From Earliella scabrosa (taxonomy: Eukaryota; Basidiomycota; Agaricomycetes; Polyporales; Polyporaceae): DNA of 64,000 nt. Position numbers and translations under genes: made by a program. Below are positions 47,647-58,933 of this stretch, one piece after another (position 1 is the first letter of the stretch; each line of letters opens with the position of its first letter). The stretch spans positions 124,001 through 188,000 of the forward strand of contig JABYQQ010000012.1 in NCBI GenBank assembly GCA_022605405.1, in the 5' to 3' direction. The notes beneath the pieces are model-generated. The model was not told the DNA's origin, did not search any database, and was given only the letters and a program-made list of their open reading frames with translations.

Positions 47647-50401
47647 TGCCGCGCTCGAGGCTAAGTTATCTGCATACCCAGCATACCCACATTTCTTGTA
47701 CTTTACCCGTCACTGACTATGTATGGCATCGCTCATCGCTGCATCGACTTCCCTGGGGCCTTGTGGTCTTCAGCGCTTCGGCACTGGCATCTCGTCATCC
47801 GGTCCGGACAACGTCTGGGATCAACGGGCTGACCTGTGTACCTTGAATCCTCGTGCTTCTCGAGATTCGACTCGTCTACGAATCTTTGATGGCTGATGGC
47901 AAGGCTTGCAGACCAAGTCCTACGGGAGGCTTTATCGGGCGAACGTGCTGTGCCCCCACGGAACTTCTGCGCAAAAGGAAGCAGACAAGACCGCAAGTTG
48001 CAGTCCGCCGTGGGCAGCTGACCGCCATGCTCTCGCTATCTCTCGCAGATCCACCTGGGCAGGCATGCCAACGAGCGAGTCTAACGCATGGAAGGATGGT
48101 ACGTGTACTTATGTCACAAGCACAGCCGCGCGGAGAAAGCGGACGGAGGGACGGACAGCCTATCATCAGCATATTGCGTGCGGACAGGTCGGTCAGTCGC
48201 TGCTTGTCAAGCTTCATATACTTTTCCGCATGCAATGGTGGCATCCGAGAGCTGATTGACGCGGCACAGTGCCCATGTATGATCCACATACTATTCAGGT
48301 TTTCATGCTGCTCCCCGCAGATGTGAGTTGCCAAGTTCCCAGTGCCCACTCATGTTTTGCTTACCCCGACGAACTGAAGTGGACGACTGGTGCGGTCATG
48401 GTAGGTCATGGTGCGCGATATCGTGTGGCGTTCGATCATGCAGCATTGATGCTCGCCGGCGGGCCATCTGATTCTGTATCTGCAGGACTAGCACTAGCTT
48501 GCGCCACCGTCGGTCGATCTGCTCATCGCTCTCGTTGACCGCCCCAGTCTAGCCCAGTCTCAAGCTGTCTCAAGCTCAGGCTGCTCGATCGCGCACGCTC
48601 CACTGCAACGCTTGCCATGCGCGTTAGCGTCGATCACACGTTGGTGAGGCAGGAGCTTGGGTTCCGGTTGGGGCGCGCATCGCGTGGGAATTGTCACCGG
48701 TAGGATCGACCTCACCCGTTTTTGCCCGTATTGCGGCCGAATGAAGACAAGTGCCGGTACATCGACATCATCTTCAACGGTCAACGTCATTGACCTCGAG
48801 CATGAAAGTAAGTACATAGCGGTGCATGCTCAACGCTTGTTGAATCACATCTCATGAATGCCCAGATGTGGAGAATTGCGGGGTCTATCAACACTGTACA
48901 GGTACTATAGTATGTGGACAGGTGCTTCTTCTGATCACAGCACCTTCCCCAGAGTCCGACTCCGTAAATGCTCAGGCTATTGCTGTTTGTCTAGCACCCA
49001 TGGTGCCGTAATCCAGTGCGGTATCGTTGGGAAACTCGTGCGTTGCCCAGGCTTCTTGTGATGATTGCTTCGGGCTTCTGTAGTGCTTCCGGTCCTCATT
49101 GTTCGCTTCTCCGCAGTTCGCAAGGGGTACATATGAGCTCTTGTACGAAGAGAGTTGGAATCTCACTATGGTCATCGCTTGACGATTGCCGGTGGTCAGC
49201 CCAATGATTATCCGTCGAGGGGATAAGCCAAGATCCGGCTACAGACTCCGTGCTTCGTTGGGCGATGACGATGATGGTCCCTTCATATCACCCTCCATGA
49301 CCCACGGAACGTGGGTCGTGATTGGCTGCGGTGTGTGATAGCTCTTGTTGCAGGGGCGAGGCAATAGAGTGTTGGCCAGTACACTCAGTGGCAGCCCCAG
49401 GCCGTCTCGATTTCTCGCCAGGTGAGAGTGTTCCGAGACGAGCCTCGGCTCCTTCACTCCAAGAGGTCACGATTGAGTGAGGGCTAAGACCCAAGCAAAG
49501 GGCGATACGATCTCTATAGCTGATGGCTAGCAGCAATGCCCACTCAGGCTGTCTGTCTGCGTGCTCAGCGAGTCGGTTGTGACATTCTTACATACGAACC
49601 CGGAACCTTGGCAATGGAGGCGCACTCGCATCTGAGCTTACAGACTGCCGTGCATATGCCGCGGTCCCAGTGAGTACCAGAATCCGTCGGGATGGACGGA
49701 TGGGGGTTACCGGCAAAAACACGAGCCGCAGAACGACCAAGCGACTGGACGCGGTGTCTCCGTAATAATGGGTTGCCAGTGACAAGATTATGTACGTGAG
49801 CCGCGACGTCCTATGCGTACTATACATAGCTACGAGGAATTTGAATCGCTATGGGACGCTGGAGGTGTCGGCGAAGAGACGGCGACGAACGGCGAGTCTG
49901 AAGGCTCGCGACTCGCGGGGCTTCTCGTTGTCCCCGGTCGACAGCGGGCGGGGACCACATCGCGTAAGTAACGGGTGTATCTTTATAGGATCCATGTGCC
50001 GAGTCGATATTCCAAATGAGTGTACAGGGTAAGGAGTGACTAGAGTGGGAGTGTTACAGCCAGGCGCTCCGGCAGAGGGCGCATATTCTAGGGAAGCAGC
50101 GGGCGAGCGAGCAAGTTAGGTATACAAAGCGCAGCTTGGGGTGGGAAGCACAAGAGGATAAATACACGAGATATCCAACGATAATTCAGCAGAGAGAGCG
50201 ATAACAAACGACGGAAGGAAAGGATACAAGGGACAGGACGAGATGTAAGCAGAATACAGAAGGAGAGTGAGGGCTCCGTGTGTTGGAGGTTTCAAGGAGA
50301 GATGCGCGAGCCGCGCTGATGTGACCGTCCACGTTGACGGTCGAAGGGTTACAACTCCTCCGAAGGCCGTCCTAAGGGAAGAACCTCCGGAGGGCCGCGA
50401 G
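47647..50401. other. Intergenic, 2.75 kb, nothing recognised
   Basis: The largest gene-poor stretch in the window. Frames at 47853-48326 (+) and 47876-48349 (-) overlap each other and show no domain. A short frame near 48715-48815 has an FCPYCGRMK pair of cysteines but no continuation. Around 50050-50270 the sequence is purine-rich. No repeat ends were found. Confidence 0.5.
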
Positions 50402-51870
50402 TCAAGCGAGCACCCGCACAGACAGGTCCACCGACAAGCCGTTGTGTGCGATGGACGCCGCAGCAGTGCTCTTCGCCATCGCCGCCGTGCTTGCGACAGC
50501 GGCGGCGCGCGCCTCCTTGGCCTGGTATTGCGCGACCCAGTCGAGGATGTGCGCGATGAGCTCGTCGAATTCGGCCTCGGTGTTGCGCGCGTGGATCACA
50601 ACCCTGACGCGCTCATGCCCGCGCGGGACGATCGGGTACGGAACGGGGCGCGCGGCGTATCCGAGGGCGCGAAGGTGGTCGGCGAGGGGGATGGGCGCGC
50701 TGGTGAATAGTGGGAAGATGGGACTGATGATCTCGGGCGGGAAGTCGGTGGGTGTCTGGCGCGAGGGGAGGGAGAGGAGATGGGCGGGCACGGTGCGCAG
50801 GGCGGCGGTGAGTTTGCGCTCGAAGATGCGCGTGTTGTCGTGTAGGGAAGACATGAGCTGCAAAACAGGGTCAACCGCTGCGCGCGTGGTAGTATGAGGA
50901 GTCACGGACCTCTGCGCCCGCGTCACTCTCAATGTAGTCGAAGGAAGCGTTCAATGCGCAGATTGTCGAGTGCGAAAGCGAGGTAGAGAAGATGAAAGGC
51001 CGGCCATAGTTGATAATGTACTTGCGAATAATGGGCGAAGTGAGAAGAACGGCTGCAGGAAGCCTGATCAGCGAAGGAACCGAGTCGTGTCTGATCGTGC
51101 CACATACCACCAGTCAGCGCACGGGCCTTTCCAAACGTGTGCAGGACGGTGTGGATGCGCTTCTCGAGCCCGAGTGCGGTGACCAGTCCCCGACCTTGAG
51201 AGTCATAGATTCCAGTCGAATGAGCCTCGTCGACGACGATGTGGCTGCTGCCTATCGGGATGAGCGTTTCGGCTAGCCGGACGAGTTCCGGAAGAGGGGC
51301 GAAGTCGCCGTCCATGCTGTAGAGACTTTCGACGGCAATGAACACGGTCGCCTTACCCGCGGCGATGGCAGGATGCGCGCGAAGGACGTGAAGAATCACG
51401 TCGCGGAGAGAGGTGACGTCGTTGTGGGCGAAGGGGTAGAGCGCGTTCCTGGCGCGGGAGGCGAGAAGTCCGTCGCGAGTGGACGCATGGACCAGATCGT
51501 CGAAGATGACTGCATCGCCATGCTGCGGGATAGAGTGCCAGAACGCGACGTTCGCGTCGTAGCCAGAGTTGAAGAGGAGCGCGGCGGGCGCACGGAAGAA
51601 GGTCTTCATGCGCTCCTCGAACTCGAGGTGGATGGGGGCGTTCCCGCTCATGAGACGAGACCCGCCCGTGCCGAAGACGTGAGGAAGCTGATTGACCTGG
51701 TCCAGGAACTGCTGACGTAGAGCGCGGTCTGAGCAGAGGGAAAGGTAGTCATTGGAGAACAGGTCGGCAGCGGGATGGGATAGGTCGTCATAGAGGTCAG
51801 TGACCGGAACGGACTTGCGCTGGCGCCCTTCGAGGGCCTTTTCAAGGGCGGCGGTCAAGGGAGTGGACAT
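50402..51870 (-). CDS. Alpha-oxoamine synthase (BioF-like), paralog 3
   Basis: Best preserved of the three copies. Start MSTPLTAALEKALEGRQRK (ATG 51868-51870), stop TGA 50402-50404, three exons with introns at the same places as paralog 1. Motifs: FSNDYLSL, GTGGSRLMSGNAPIH, LFNSGYDAN, GDAVIFDDLVHASTRDG, FAHNDVTSL, ESLYSMDGDFAPL, VDEAHSTGIYD, HTFGKARALTGG (Schiff-base Lys), GRPFIFSTSLS, FPPEIISPIFPLF, HERVRVVIHARN. The C-terminal tail of about 45 residues is Ala-rich (EARAAAVASTAAMAKSTAAA) and unlike the other copies. All residues needed for PLP and acyl-CoA chemistry are present. It has FAHNDVT, as bacterial BioF does, so AON synthase activity is the first guess; an amino-ketone synthase of secondary metabolism is the alternative. 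Head-to-head with seven-TM copy 3. Confidence 0.9.
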
Positions 51871-53037
51871 GGTGAACGATGAGAGGAAGAGTCCTAGGAG
51901 GCCGTAAGACGAAGGCCTGGAGGAGGGTGGTGCTCGTTTGAATGCCGGTGACGGAAGAGACCTTGTCGTCCGCAACCAGTCCGTTGGGAGGGTCGGCTGG
52001 CTGGCTATACTTATGCGAAGTGCTCACGCCCTAAGTATGTCTGTAGCAAGGCCTGGCGATCACACAGTCACTGCCCAATGATCACGGAAACGGATTCCAT
52101 AGACGTCCATCGGAACGCTGATGGAGGCTGCACGGGAAGTCTGAAGAAAAGGGTGGGCCAAGCGAGATCGGGGAAAAGGATAAGTCAGTGTGGACAAAAC
52201 GACCAGCCTGCGCAAAACATGTCGGGAGGCACGAGTACGAGCGAGAAGCGAAGCTCGATTGGGGAGACTGTTGGGATCATGAGCCTGAGAGAAATCATGA
52301 TTTGCATTGGAGATCATCAGGGATTGGCTGCTTCGGGGCTGCTTCGGCGGGACTAGCCAAGACACGACCAAATGCGTCAAGATTCGTGGCAAAACATAGA
52401 GCGAGCGTTGGCGGGGACGTAGGACGTAACGTTGCGACTCCAGCGTTACGGTCGTGAGTGTCGATGATGAAAGCCGCGGCGGGCGATGCGTTCGCAGATT
52501 GGTCATGAGCGAGGCAATTCAAAGAAGAGGAGCACAGATGCGGACTGTGAGCGGAGGACGGTATCAAGATCTCGATCAGGCGTGATGTAATTGTAAAGGT
52601 GCACGCGGTGGTTCGCGCCAGCTTGTCCCGGGACCTCCGTGCCATGGTCCGTGAGTCCCGAGCGTTGGGCAAGCAACAGGGCCAACGCCAGGGCTCGGTC
52701 GCTGGCATGAATCCCGCGTCGGTATCTCGGGTCCTCTGCGCTAGTTGCGCTCCCATCAGATGATTGGTATCCCGAGAAGCCAAGTCGTCCTCCCAGGCGA
52801 GCTCTCCCAGCTGCTCCCGGCTGCTTCATATCTCCTCCTCCTCCCTCGCTTGACTTTCTCGCCCATCTTGGTCCCCCTCGATCCCCTCTGCTCCCCCGGC
52901 CTTCGTCCGGTTTCTCTGGTCTGCGCCTTTGTTGCAGCTGTCTGGTCCCTCGCACTGCTGGAGGTGTACAACCCACGCAGTCAACTGCCACTCAGACAAC
53001 CCCGCGACTAGTCTCAAGAAACAAACCGGCGCTCAGC
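51871..53037. promoter_or_regulatory. Divergent promoter region, synthase 3 / seven-TM copy 3
   Basis: 1167 bases between two start codons on opposite strands, the same arrangement as at 27018-27954. C/T-rich tracts upstream of the plus-strand gene (about 52800-52920) resemble the pyrimidine-rich start-site region common in fungal genes. No gene is seen inside. Confidence 0.5.
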
Positions 53038-54747
53038 ATGGGTAGCTTTCCTTTGCCCCGCGCGTATTTTATCGCCCTTTTCTGCGAAGCCATCCTCCAT
53101 GGTACGCTACTGCAATGCCTCTGCTCTGTCAAGCAACTCCTTGCTCACACCAAATAGGTGTCTATACGGTGCTGTTCGGTGCGGCCATGTACCTCTTGCT
53201 GTAAGTGTTGTGCCAGTGGATCAGACCGCAAATCTTTGCTCCTCGAACTTATACACCACCACAAGTGCTCCGCGCCGACGCAGGACAAGAAGGTCCTCGA
53301 CCACCAACATCGTCATGACTATCCTCACCATCATCATGTACTCCCTAGCGACGGTCCACATATCTCTGTCCCTACACCAGAACCTCATCGCCTTCTTCGA
53401 CCAGCGCGCAGCGAACGGCGGACAGACCGTCCTGAACGATGTCAGCAGTCCGCTCGTGTACGCTCAGATCGCAGTGGAAGTCGTCAACGTACGTCCACTC
53501 CTCGCTCTACCGGCATGACGGAAGCTGACCGGAATGCGCTTATTCCAGTGCTTGTTGGGTGTACGTCATCTTCCTAACGGAGTTGTCCTCGCATCAGCTC
53601 AATTCGCAACAGGACTCTATCGTGCTCTGGCGGACGTGGGTACTCTGGGGAAGGGACAAACGTGTCGTCATCGCGCCCGCCCTCTGCATTATTGGCGGCG
53701 TCGGTACGTCTTTCTCCATTTGTGCTGCCCTTGGGGAGTCTCACGGACCCTGCACTCAGCGTCCGGCATTGGTCTCGTACGCGCCTTTGCGATCTCACCT
53801 CCTGGCGAGGAGGTGTACAACGAAGAGATCAGCAAATGGTTTGGTATTTTCGGCGGATTGACCTGCCTGGCCAATCTCTATGCCGTAGCCGCCATCGGGT
53901 ACAAGGCATGGTGAGTGCACGACTCCAGAACAGGAATCACCGGATTACTCACGCCGTTCGTAGGGAGAGCATTAAGCTCCTTCGGCACCTCAACTCGACC
54001 GTGGTCATCCATGGTACCCGCTACTACGGGACGATGCTGGTCGTCATCGAGTCAGGATTGTTGTACAGTGTCGCGCTGGTACGTGAAGACCCACCCCTTC
54101 TCCGATCCCGATCTTGAGAAGCTGATACGTCTGCCCACCCTCTCCGGCAGATCATTACGATCATACTCTTCGCGCTGGACAACAATGGCGTTTACGTGGT
54201 CACAGACATGCTCGGCCATCTCACGGTACGTCTTCGCTGTATTACCTCCTTTCGCACCGTGCTCACCGGCGGCGTTCCCTGCGCGCGTGTGTTACAGGGC
54301 ATCTACCCCACCGGGATCATCGTGCTCGTGTGCCTGAACATGACCTTCCACGACGACGTCTCCCGCGCGGAGAAGATGGTCTCGACGATGCAATGCGAGC
54401 CGCAGAGCGGGGGCTACGGCCCTCAGAGCAGCGGCGGCTCGTATGGGACCGTGCTCCACCTCCGCAAGGAGGGCGCGAGCAGAGCGGGGACGGGCATGGG
54501 CTCAGGCACGGGAACGGGCACGGGCACAGGCACGGGCTTCACGACGACGACGGGCACGACGAACATCTCCATGATCGCGTCGACGAACTCCGGGATGGAT
54601 GACAGCGACTACGAGCTCAGCGTGCGCTCGCCCCAGCCGTGGGCGCCGCCCGGGAAGTGGGACCGCGATGAGTGGTACAAGCCGAATCCGGGCACGATAA
54701 GCTCGGGGACGTTGGACTCGACGACGAAACCCGGCACACTGGTATGA
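53038..54747 (+). CDS. Seven-TM membrane protein of an unnamed Agaricomycete family, copy 3
   Basis: Unknown function. It starts MGSFPLPRAYFIALFCEAIL, then GVYTVLFGAAMYLLL, a basic loop, TNIVMTILTIIMYSLATVHISL, FFDQRAANGG, QLNSQQDSIVLWRTWVLWGRDK, GIGLVRAFAISPPGEEVYNEE (outer loop shared with copy 4), FGGLTCLANLYAVAAIGYKAW, HGTRYYGTMLVVIESGLLYS, NNGVYVVTDMLGHLT and GIYPTGIIVLVCLNMTFHDD. The tail shares VSTMQCEP with copy 4. It then holds an Arg/Gly section and a Gly-Thr repeat coded by a GGCACG-type minisatellite. It ends KPGTLV, TGA 54745-54747. Copies 3 and 4 form one subfamily, copies 1 and 2 another. The CWRTW cysteine reads as LWRTW here. The splice around 53550-53620 is not certain. Confidence 0.85.
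54505..54537. repeat. In-frame GGCACG minisatellite
   Basis: Imperfect tandem hexamers (GGCACG/GGAACG/GGCACA) coding a Gly-Thr repeat in the cytosolic tail of seven-TM copy 3. Repeat-number changes would keep frame. Confidence 0.7.
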
Positions 54748-55382
54748 TGATTTTCCCGGAGGACGAGTGTTGAGGGAGCAGGTACTGGGTGCGTTGCTGG
54801 TGCTGATCATGCAGGTGGTCTGGTTGCTGGCGGTGCGTGTGCGGGACGACTGTATTACGAGAGTGTTGTAGGATTGTGCTGTGTAACTTATTTACTACTG
54901 GATACGGTACACATACTCGTCTGGATGTACGAACACGATCGTTGTTGTTCTACTTGGATCTCTGGAACGATGTCGAGGATCGACGCATGTGGTCAGTGCG
55001 CATGAGCCGCCCGTGGTCGTTCTCGCGATAGTGAGCAGTGCGCCCGTTCGTCAGGTACATACTCCTGGCGATGCCTCGTGTTGCTTCTTTGTCGACGAAC
55101 GTTGATTGTTTATGACAGAACGATCAATATTAGTGACTCGCCGAGCTCGCCCTCGTTGACACCAGTCTGCACAGCCTTCGGGCACGACTCGGATGATCAA
55201 CTTGGGTCTTGGGCGCACGCAAGAGCTCATGAGTTGAGGCCGGCAGACAACTGGACAATATTACACGGGACGACTGACATGCACTCGAATTCCACGTAGA
55301 TACTTCGTCCAGACACGCAAGGGCCGCCCAAAATCACAACAGCTTCCTGCGGCCTGCCCGCGGGAGAGCTTGCGCTAGCTAC
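54748..55382. other. Intergenic, nothing recognised
   Basis: About 630 bases between two convergent genes; presumably both 3' flanks. Confidence 0.5.
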
Positions 55383-57497
55383 TCATACATCTCTATTCAA
55401 CTTGACCTGCGGAACATCATCGGTGCGACTGGGTTGAATTCTTAGCCTGACGAGTAAGGCAAAGACAATCACCGACAGCGCCATTCTAACCCGGTTGTTC
55501 GCCATCTCTTTCTTCCTAAGCCTGTTCCCCAATCTTCCGCAGAACCAGTCAAAGCGCTTCAGAAGCAGGCCGAAGTCGCCCCGCTCTAGAATTCCTACGA
55601 CGCGACCGCACCTCGCGAACATCTTGATGAGGCTCGCCTCGACCACGGCGCAAACCCATCTGGCTCCCCTCACGGTGGTCTTCATCCCTGCATGGCGCTC
55701 CGGGTGCAGCAATAGCCGGTGATAGAGGTCGTGCGCGATGTTCGCCAGCACGACCGATCTAGCCGTCAGCATAGCGGTGCGGACAACGCGCAGCGCGAGC
55801 GCACGATCCAGAAGCGCGATGGGAAGGCTACCCAAGAAGACAACGTAGCTCAGAAGCAAGCATTCCGCGGCGTCCGGCGTCGTATCGCGGTAGGTATGCT
55901 GGGGGTGGCGCGTCATGAGGTGGGCGTCGCCTTTCGCCCACATGTAGAACCGCCAGTACGACCGGTGGCCGCCGTGCCACCAGGGATGCGTCACCTTCAC
56001 ATCTGGCGCGGCGTGCAACGGCTGACGGCCTTGAGCGAGGGATGAAGCCCGCTTTCTGCAGCAGAAGTCGACGTCCTCGCCGCCGCCGGTCTTGGGGAAC
56101 TGCAAGTCGTACACGACGCCGTCGCGGATGTTCCGGCGCACGATGAGGTTCGCGGTGACGCCCCAGGGCACATCTTCCGTGATCTTCGAGGCGATGTCCC
56201 AGAAATAGGTTGCGCCGGAGAGGTGTACCGCAGCAGTGAAGACGGTGTCGGCGGAGGGAAAGTGCACGGTGCCGACAAAACCGGCCGCGTCGGGGTGTGC
56301 GCGGATGGCTTTCTCGGCCTCGATGAGTAGGTTCGTATCCGGGATGACGTCGTCGTCAAGGAAGTGCACCCACTCGGCAGCGGACTCGTCCAGACCGCGG
56401 TTTCGCGATGCGGAGGCCCCGAGGTTCTGCTCGTTGATGCGGATTCGGACGTCCGGGCGGTGTCCGTGCTTGAGCAGTAGGTCGCCGATGTTTGGGGACT
56501 GAGGATTATCAACGATTATGATGAAATTTACGGAGCAGGTGTCCGACGGCTGGAGAGCTAGGAATGCGTCGAGGGATCGGAGGTCCACGCGGTAGCAGGG
56601 AACGATGACGTCCAGCGTGAGCGTTCTCTCGACAGCGGGACTGCGGCGACGCAGCCAGGCTTCTACCGCAGCGGTCACGTTGTCCAGCGGCTGGTAGGTC
56701 CAATTCGCAGTGTGGACTTCGTCGTGACGTGCTGCTCCGCTGCTGACGAGCTCGCTTCGGATGCGAGCATGGATCGTCGCCGCGCATCCCCATCGTCGAT
56801 AGAGCTGAAAAAGGTATTGGTCCCATTCCCATTCTTGTGTCGTGAAGCACTCGGGGATGACTTCGCCACGAAAGATATCCATGTGGGTGCGATGGATGGC
56901 CAGATGCGTTGGCGTCGCCGGAAGGGTCGTGTTCGTGAGCGCGACGCAACCAATTCCAAGCGGGACACCCTCCTTCGATGACAGTGCCTCGAACGTGTGG
57001 TGTATTGAGGACATCCAGTTTGCGTCCTGCCAGACCGCGTCGTAACGCGATATGATATAGTAGTCGCAATGGTCTTGATAAGCCCTCCGGGCGCAGTCGC
57101 GCAAGAGAGCGCAGACATGTCCGCAAGATCGAGGTAAGGGCTCCAGGGCAACAATATGCGAGAACCCGTACTCGCGAAAGATTGACTCTGCATTGCTGCT
57201 GACCTCGAGGGGGATGTTGTCGTGGTTGATGGTAAAATAAATGCGGACACGGTACCGCCCTCCCGACTGCAATGTATCGTCCGTCGTCGTATCCGCAAGA
57301 GATTTGGCAAAACGCCTGAGACAATCAAGGCGGTTTTGAGGAAAGCTGGAGATAGTGAACGGGATGGGAAGGAGGATAGCGAACGTGATGCAGTCTTCTT
57401 CCTGGTTGCCCGCGACAAGGGTGTGGCTAGGAGTTTGGAGACCTTGCACGCTCATTGCTGAAGCTGTCGAAAGTCGAGACGACTTGCTCGCTATCAT
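55383..57497 (-). CDS. Family 2 glycosyltransferase, single exon, two GT-A-like halves
   Basis: A 704-residue open frame with no intron. The second half (about 293-530) is a GT2 domain: TLDVIVPCYRVD (first strand), FIIIVDNPQS, NEQNLGASASRNRGLD (the conserved N-x-G-x-x-x-A-R-N-x-G turn), FLDDDVIPD (metal-binding DXD at 381-383), FVGTVHFPS, GVTANLIVRR, TGGGEDVDFCCR (acceptor-site ED at 474-475) and PWWHGGHRSYWRFYMW. The first half (about 35-270) also looks GT-A-like (FAILLPIPF, YYIISRYDAVWQDANW, WEWDQYLFQLYRRWG) but lacks a clean DXD. Hydrophobic segments near 550 and 680 could anchor it to a membrane. It would transfer a sugar from a nucleotide sugar; donor and acceptor are unknown. Lack of introns among intron-dense neighbours is odd, and could mean transfer or a processed copy. 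Confidence 0.9.
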   Translation of the reverse strand: MIASKSSRLSTASAMSVQGLQTPSHTLVAGNQEEDCITFAILLPIPFTISSFPQNRLDCLRRFAKSLADTTTDDTLQSGGRYRVRIYFTINHDNIPLEVSSNAESIFREYGFSHIVALEPLPRSCGHVCALLRDCARRAYQDHCDYYIISRYDAVWQDANWMSSIHHTFEALSSKEGVPLGIGCVALTNTTLPATPTHLAIHRTHMDIFRGEVIPECFTTQEWEWDQYLFQLYRRWGCAATIHARIRSELVSSGAARHDEVHTANWTYQPLDNVTAAVEAWLRRRSPAVERTLTLDVIVPCYRVDLRSLDAFLALQPSDTCSVNFIIIVDNPQSPNIGDLLLKHGHRPDVRIRINEQNLGASASRNRGLDESAAEWVHFLDDDVIPDTNLLIEAEKAIRAHPDAAGFVGTVHFPSADTVFTAAVHLSGATYFWDIASKITEDVPWGVTANLIVRRNIRDGVVYDLQFPKTGGGEDVDFCCRKRASSLAQGRQPLHAAPDVKVTHPWWHGGHRSYWRFYMWAKGDAHLMTRHPQHTYRDTTPDAAECLLLSYVVFLGSLPIALLDRALALRVVRTAMLTARSVVLANIAHDLYHRLLLHPERHAGMKTTVRGARWVCAVVEASLIKMFARCGRVVGILERGDFGLLLKRFDWFCGRLGNRLRKKEMANNRVRMALSVIVFALLVRLRIQPSRTDDVPQVKLNRDV

Positions 57498-57913
57498 GTG
57501 TCGTTAGACGCTGCCATATTTACATGGTTGAAGGCTTACCTTACGTTACGACACAACAGAAATGGTTCCAAATCTGTTGCTTTCTGAGTCAGGTCGACGG
57601 GCCGCCGGACGTTGACCATCGTGAGTATACGTCCGGCAGATGCCGAGTGGTAAGTAGCATAGCAGAGACGCCAAGTCACTGTGTCGCAGCACGAACCACC
57701 ACGGAACGCTCACCGGACTCCAGCCTAGCGAGCAGCTCAGCATCGTCCTCCAAGTCGCCTGTTCCATGTCATCTTTCTTTACTACTGAAGGGTGCATCTG
57801 CTACTCAAACATGAAGGAAGACTGCACGGACGGTTGTACGTACCCACGCTACGCTGTAGAGCAAGCCTGACGCCATCACTAACAGCAGCTGGAGACTAGT
57901 CTAGAAAGTCGAC
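57498..57913. other. Intergenic, upstream of the GT2 gene
   Basis: About 400 bases between the GT2 start and the transposon's left target-site copy; no gene seen. Confidence 0.5.
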
Positions 57914-57922
57914 ATTAGAAAA
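57914..57922. repeat. Left target-site duplication of the 698-bp element
   Basis: ATTAGAAAA; identical copy at 58621-58629 on the other side of the element. Confidence 0.7.
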
Positions 57923-58620
57923 GCAAGGGGGCCACTTGTCCGCCGCGATTAGATTTTTGTCCATATCGATTACATTGATGCCCATGTGTGGAAGCATACT
58001 TGCCCGCCGTTGTATGTGATTTGTGCCCGCACGATTTTCGAAATACAGTCCGTATACCTGAGAATAAGCGTCCGCCCATTGCGAAGTTTTTGCCCGCCTG
58101 CCAGCGCTTTCCTGTCCGCTGATTATTGCATTTCTGTCCGCCTGAGCTAGAACTCCTCTTCCATGGCACCGTTTGCCTGGAACAAAGTGCCAGTCGAAGC
58201 ATGCTGTCCGGAACAAACCCATAAAATCATTCAAAGAAAGATCCGGCTCTGATCGAGTCCTCTGTCCCAACGCAAAGTACCAGAGCCCATATGAGGTCCC
58301 GGGCGCTAAGTCCCGTCAGCATAACGGCGGGATTCTGGGCGAGATGAGCGCAAGAGGCGCCGTTGATCGGGTAAGGAGGGGATACCGTATATGGAGAGAG
58401 AAGCGCCGGGAGACCTTGGAAACGTTGTACCACACTCCTGCTCCGGAGAAGAACTTTCACGACATATAGATAATTTTCCCGAGATTAGAGCCGTACATAG
58501 TGCTAGTCTGCAAAGTTTGAGGGGAAACGGCCGACAGGGGAGTGCACTGTAGGTGCTCCGGACAGATGGTCAATCGCCAGGGACAGAAATCTAATAGCCG
58601 CGGACATATGTCCATTTTGC
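57923..58620. mobile_element. 698-bp non-autonomous DNA transposon (hAT/KDZ-like)
   Basis: The ends are inverted: 57923-57943 reads GCAAGGGGGCCACTTGTCCG.. and the reverse complement of 58600-58620 reads GCAAAATGGACATATGTCCG... About 15 of 21 positions match, with an adjoining matched block ATTAGATTT.TGTCC on both sides. The element is flanked by the direct repeat ATTAGAAAA at 57914-57922 and 58621-58629, a target-site copy of 8-9 bp. Inside, the left half carries several spaced TGTCCGC/TGCCCGC subterminal motifs (about 57938-58145). No transposase is coded, so it needs a partner element elsewhere. An 8-bp-class duplication with subterminal repeats fits hAT or KDZ superfamilies (known family traits); which one cannot be told. 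Confidence 0.75.
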
Positions 58621-58629
58621 ATTAGAAAA
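58621..58629. repeat. Right target-site duplication of the 698-bp element
   Basis: ATTAGAAAA; identical copy at 57914-57922. Confidence 0.7.
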
Positions 58630-58933
58630 ACCGTGGAGGGCCGTCGACGACGTACATAAGTCATGCGGCATCGTCGTGGCTACGGAGTCGGAGTCTCGGA
58701 AAAAGTCTTGAGGCGTTGCGGGATGACTCATTTGCACAGCCACTGGGAAGTCTCGCCAAGCCGGGCAAGCCACATACATATTAGGAACGATGTTGAGTCG
58801 GCCGCAACAGCAATTGGCCTGACCTCTCCACTGAGACTCGGACTGAAAGGTCGGTTCGCTGCGATCCTGCTCATAGACCTCGGCAGAGAAGCGGCGAGCG
58901 AGTTTCCCGCATCAGCAGATCACCAACGACATC
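58630..58933. other. Intergenic, promoter side of the MFS gene
   Basis: About 300 bases between the element and the MFS start codon. The element's right end therefore lies close to this promoter. Confidence 0.45.

Noticed and set aside
57896..58270. 124-codon minus-strand open frame inside the transposon
   Set aside because: It runs through the repeated GTCCGC motifs and shows no transposase features.
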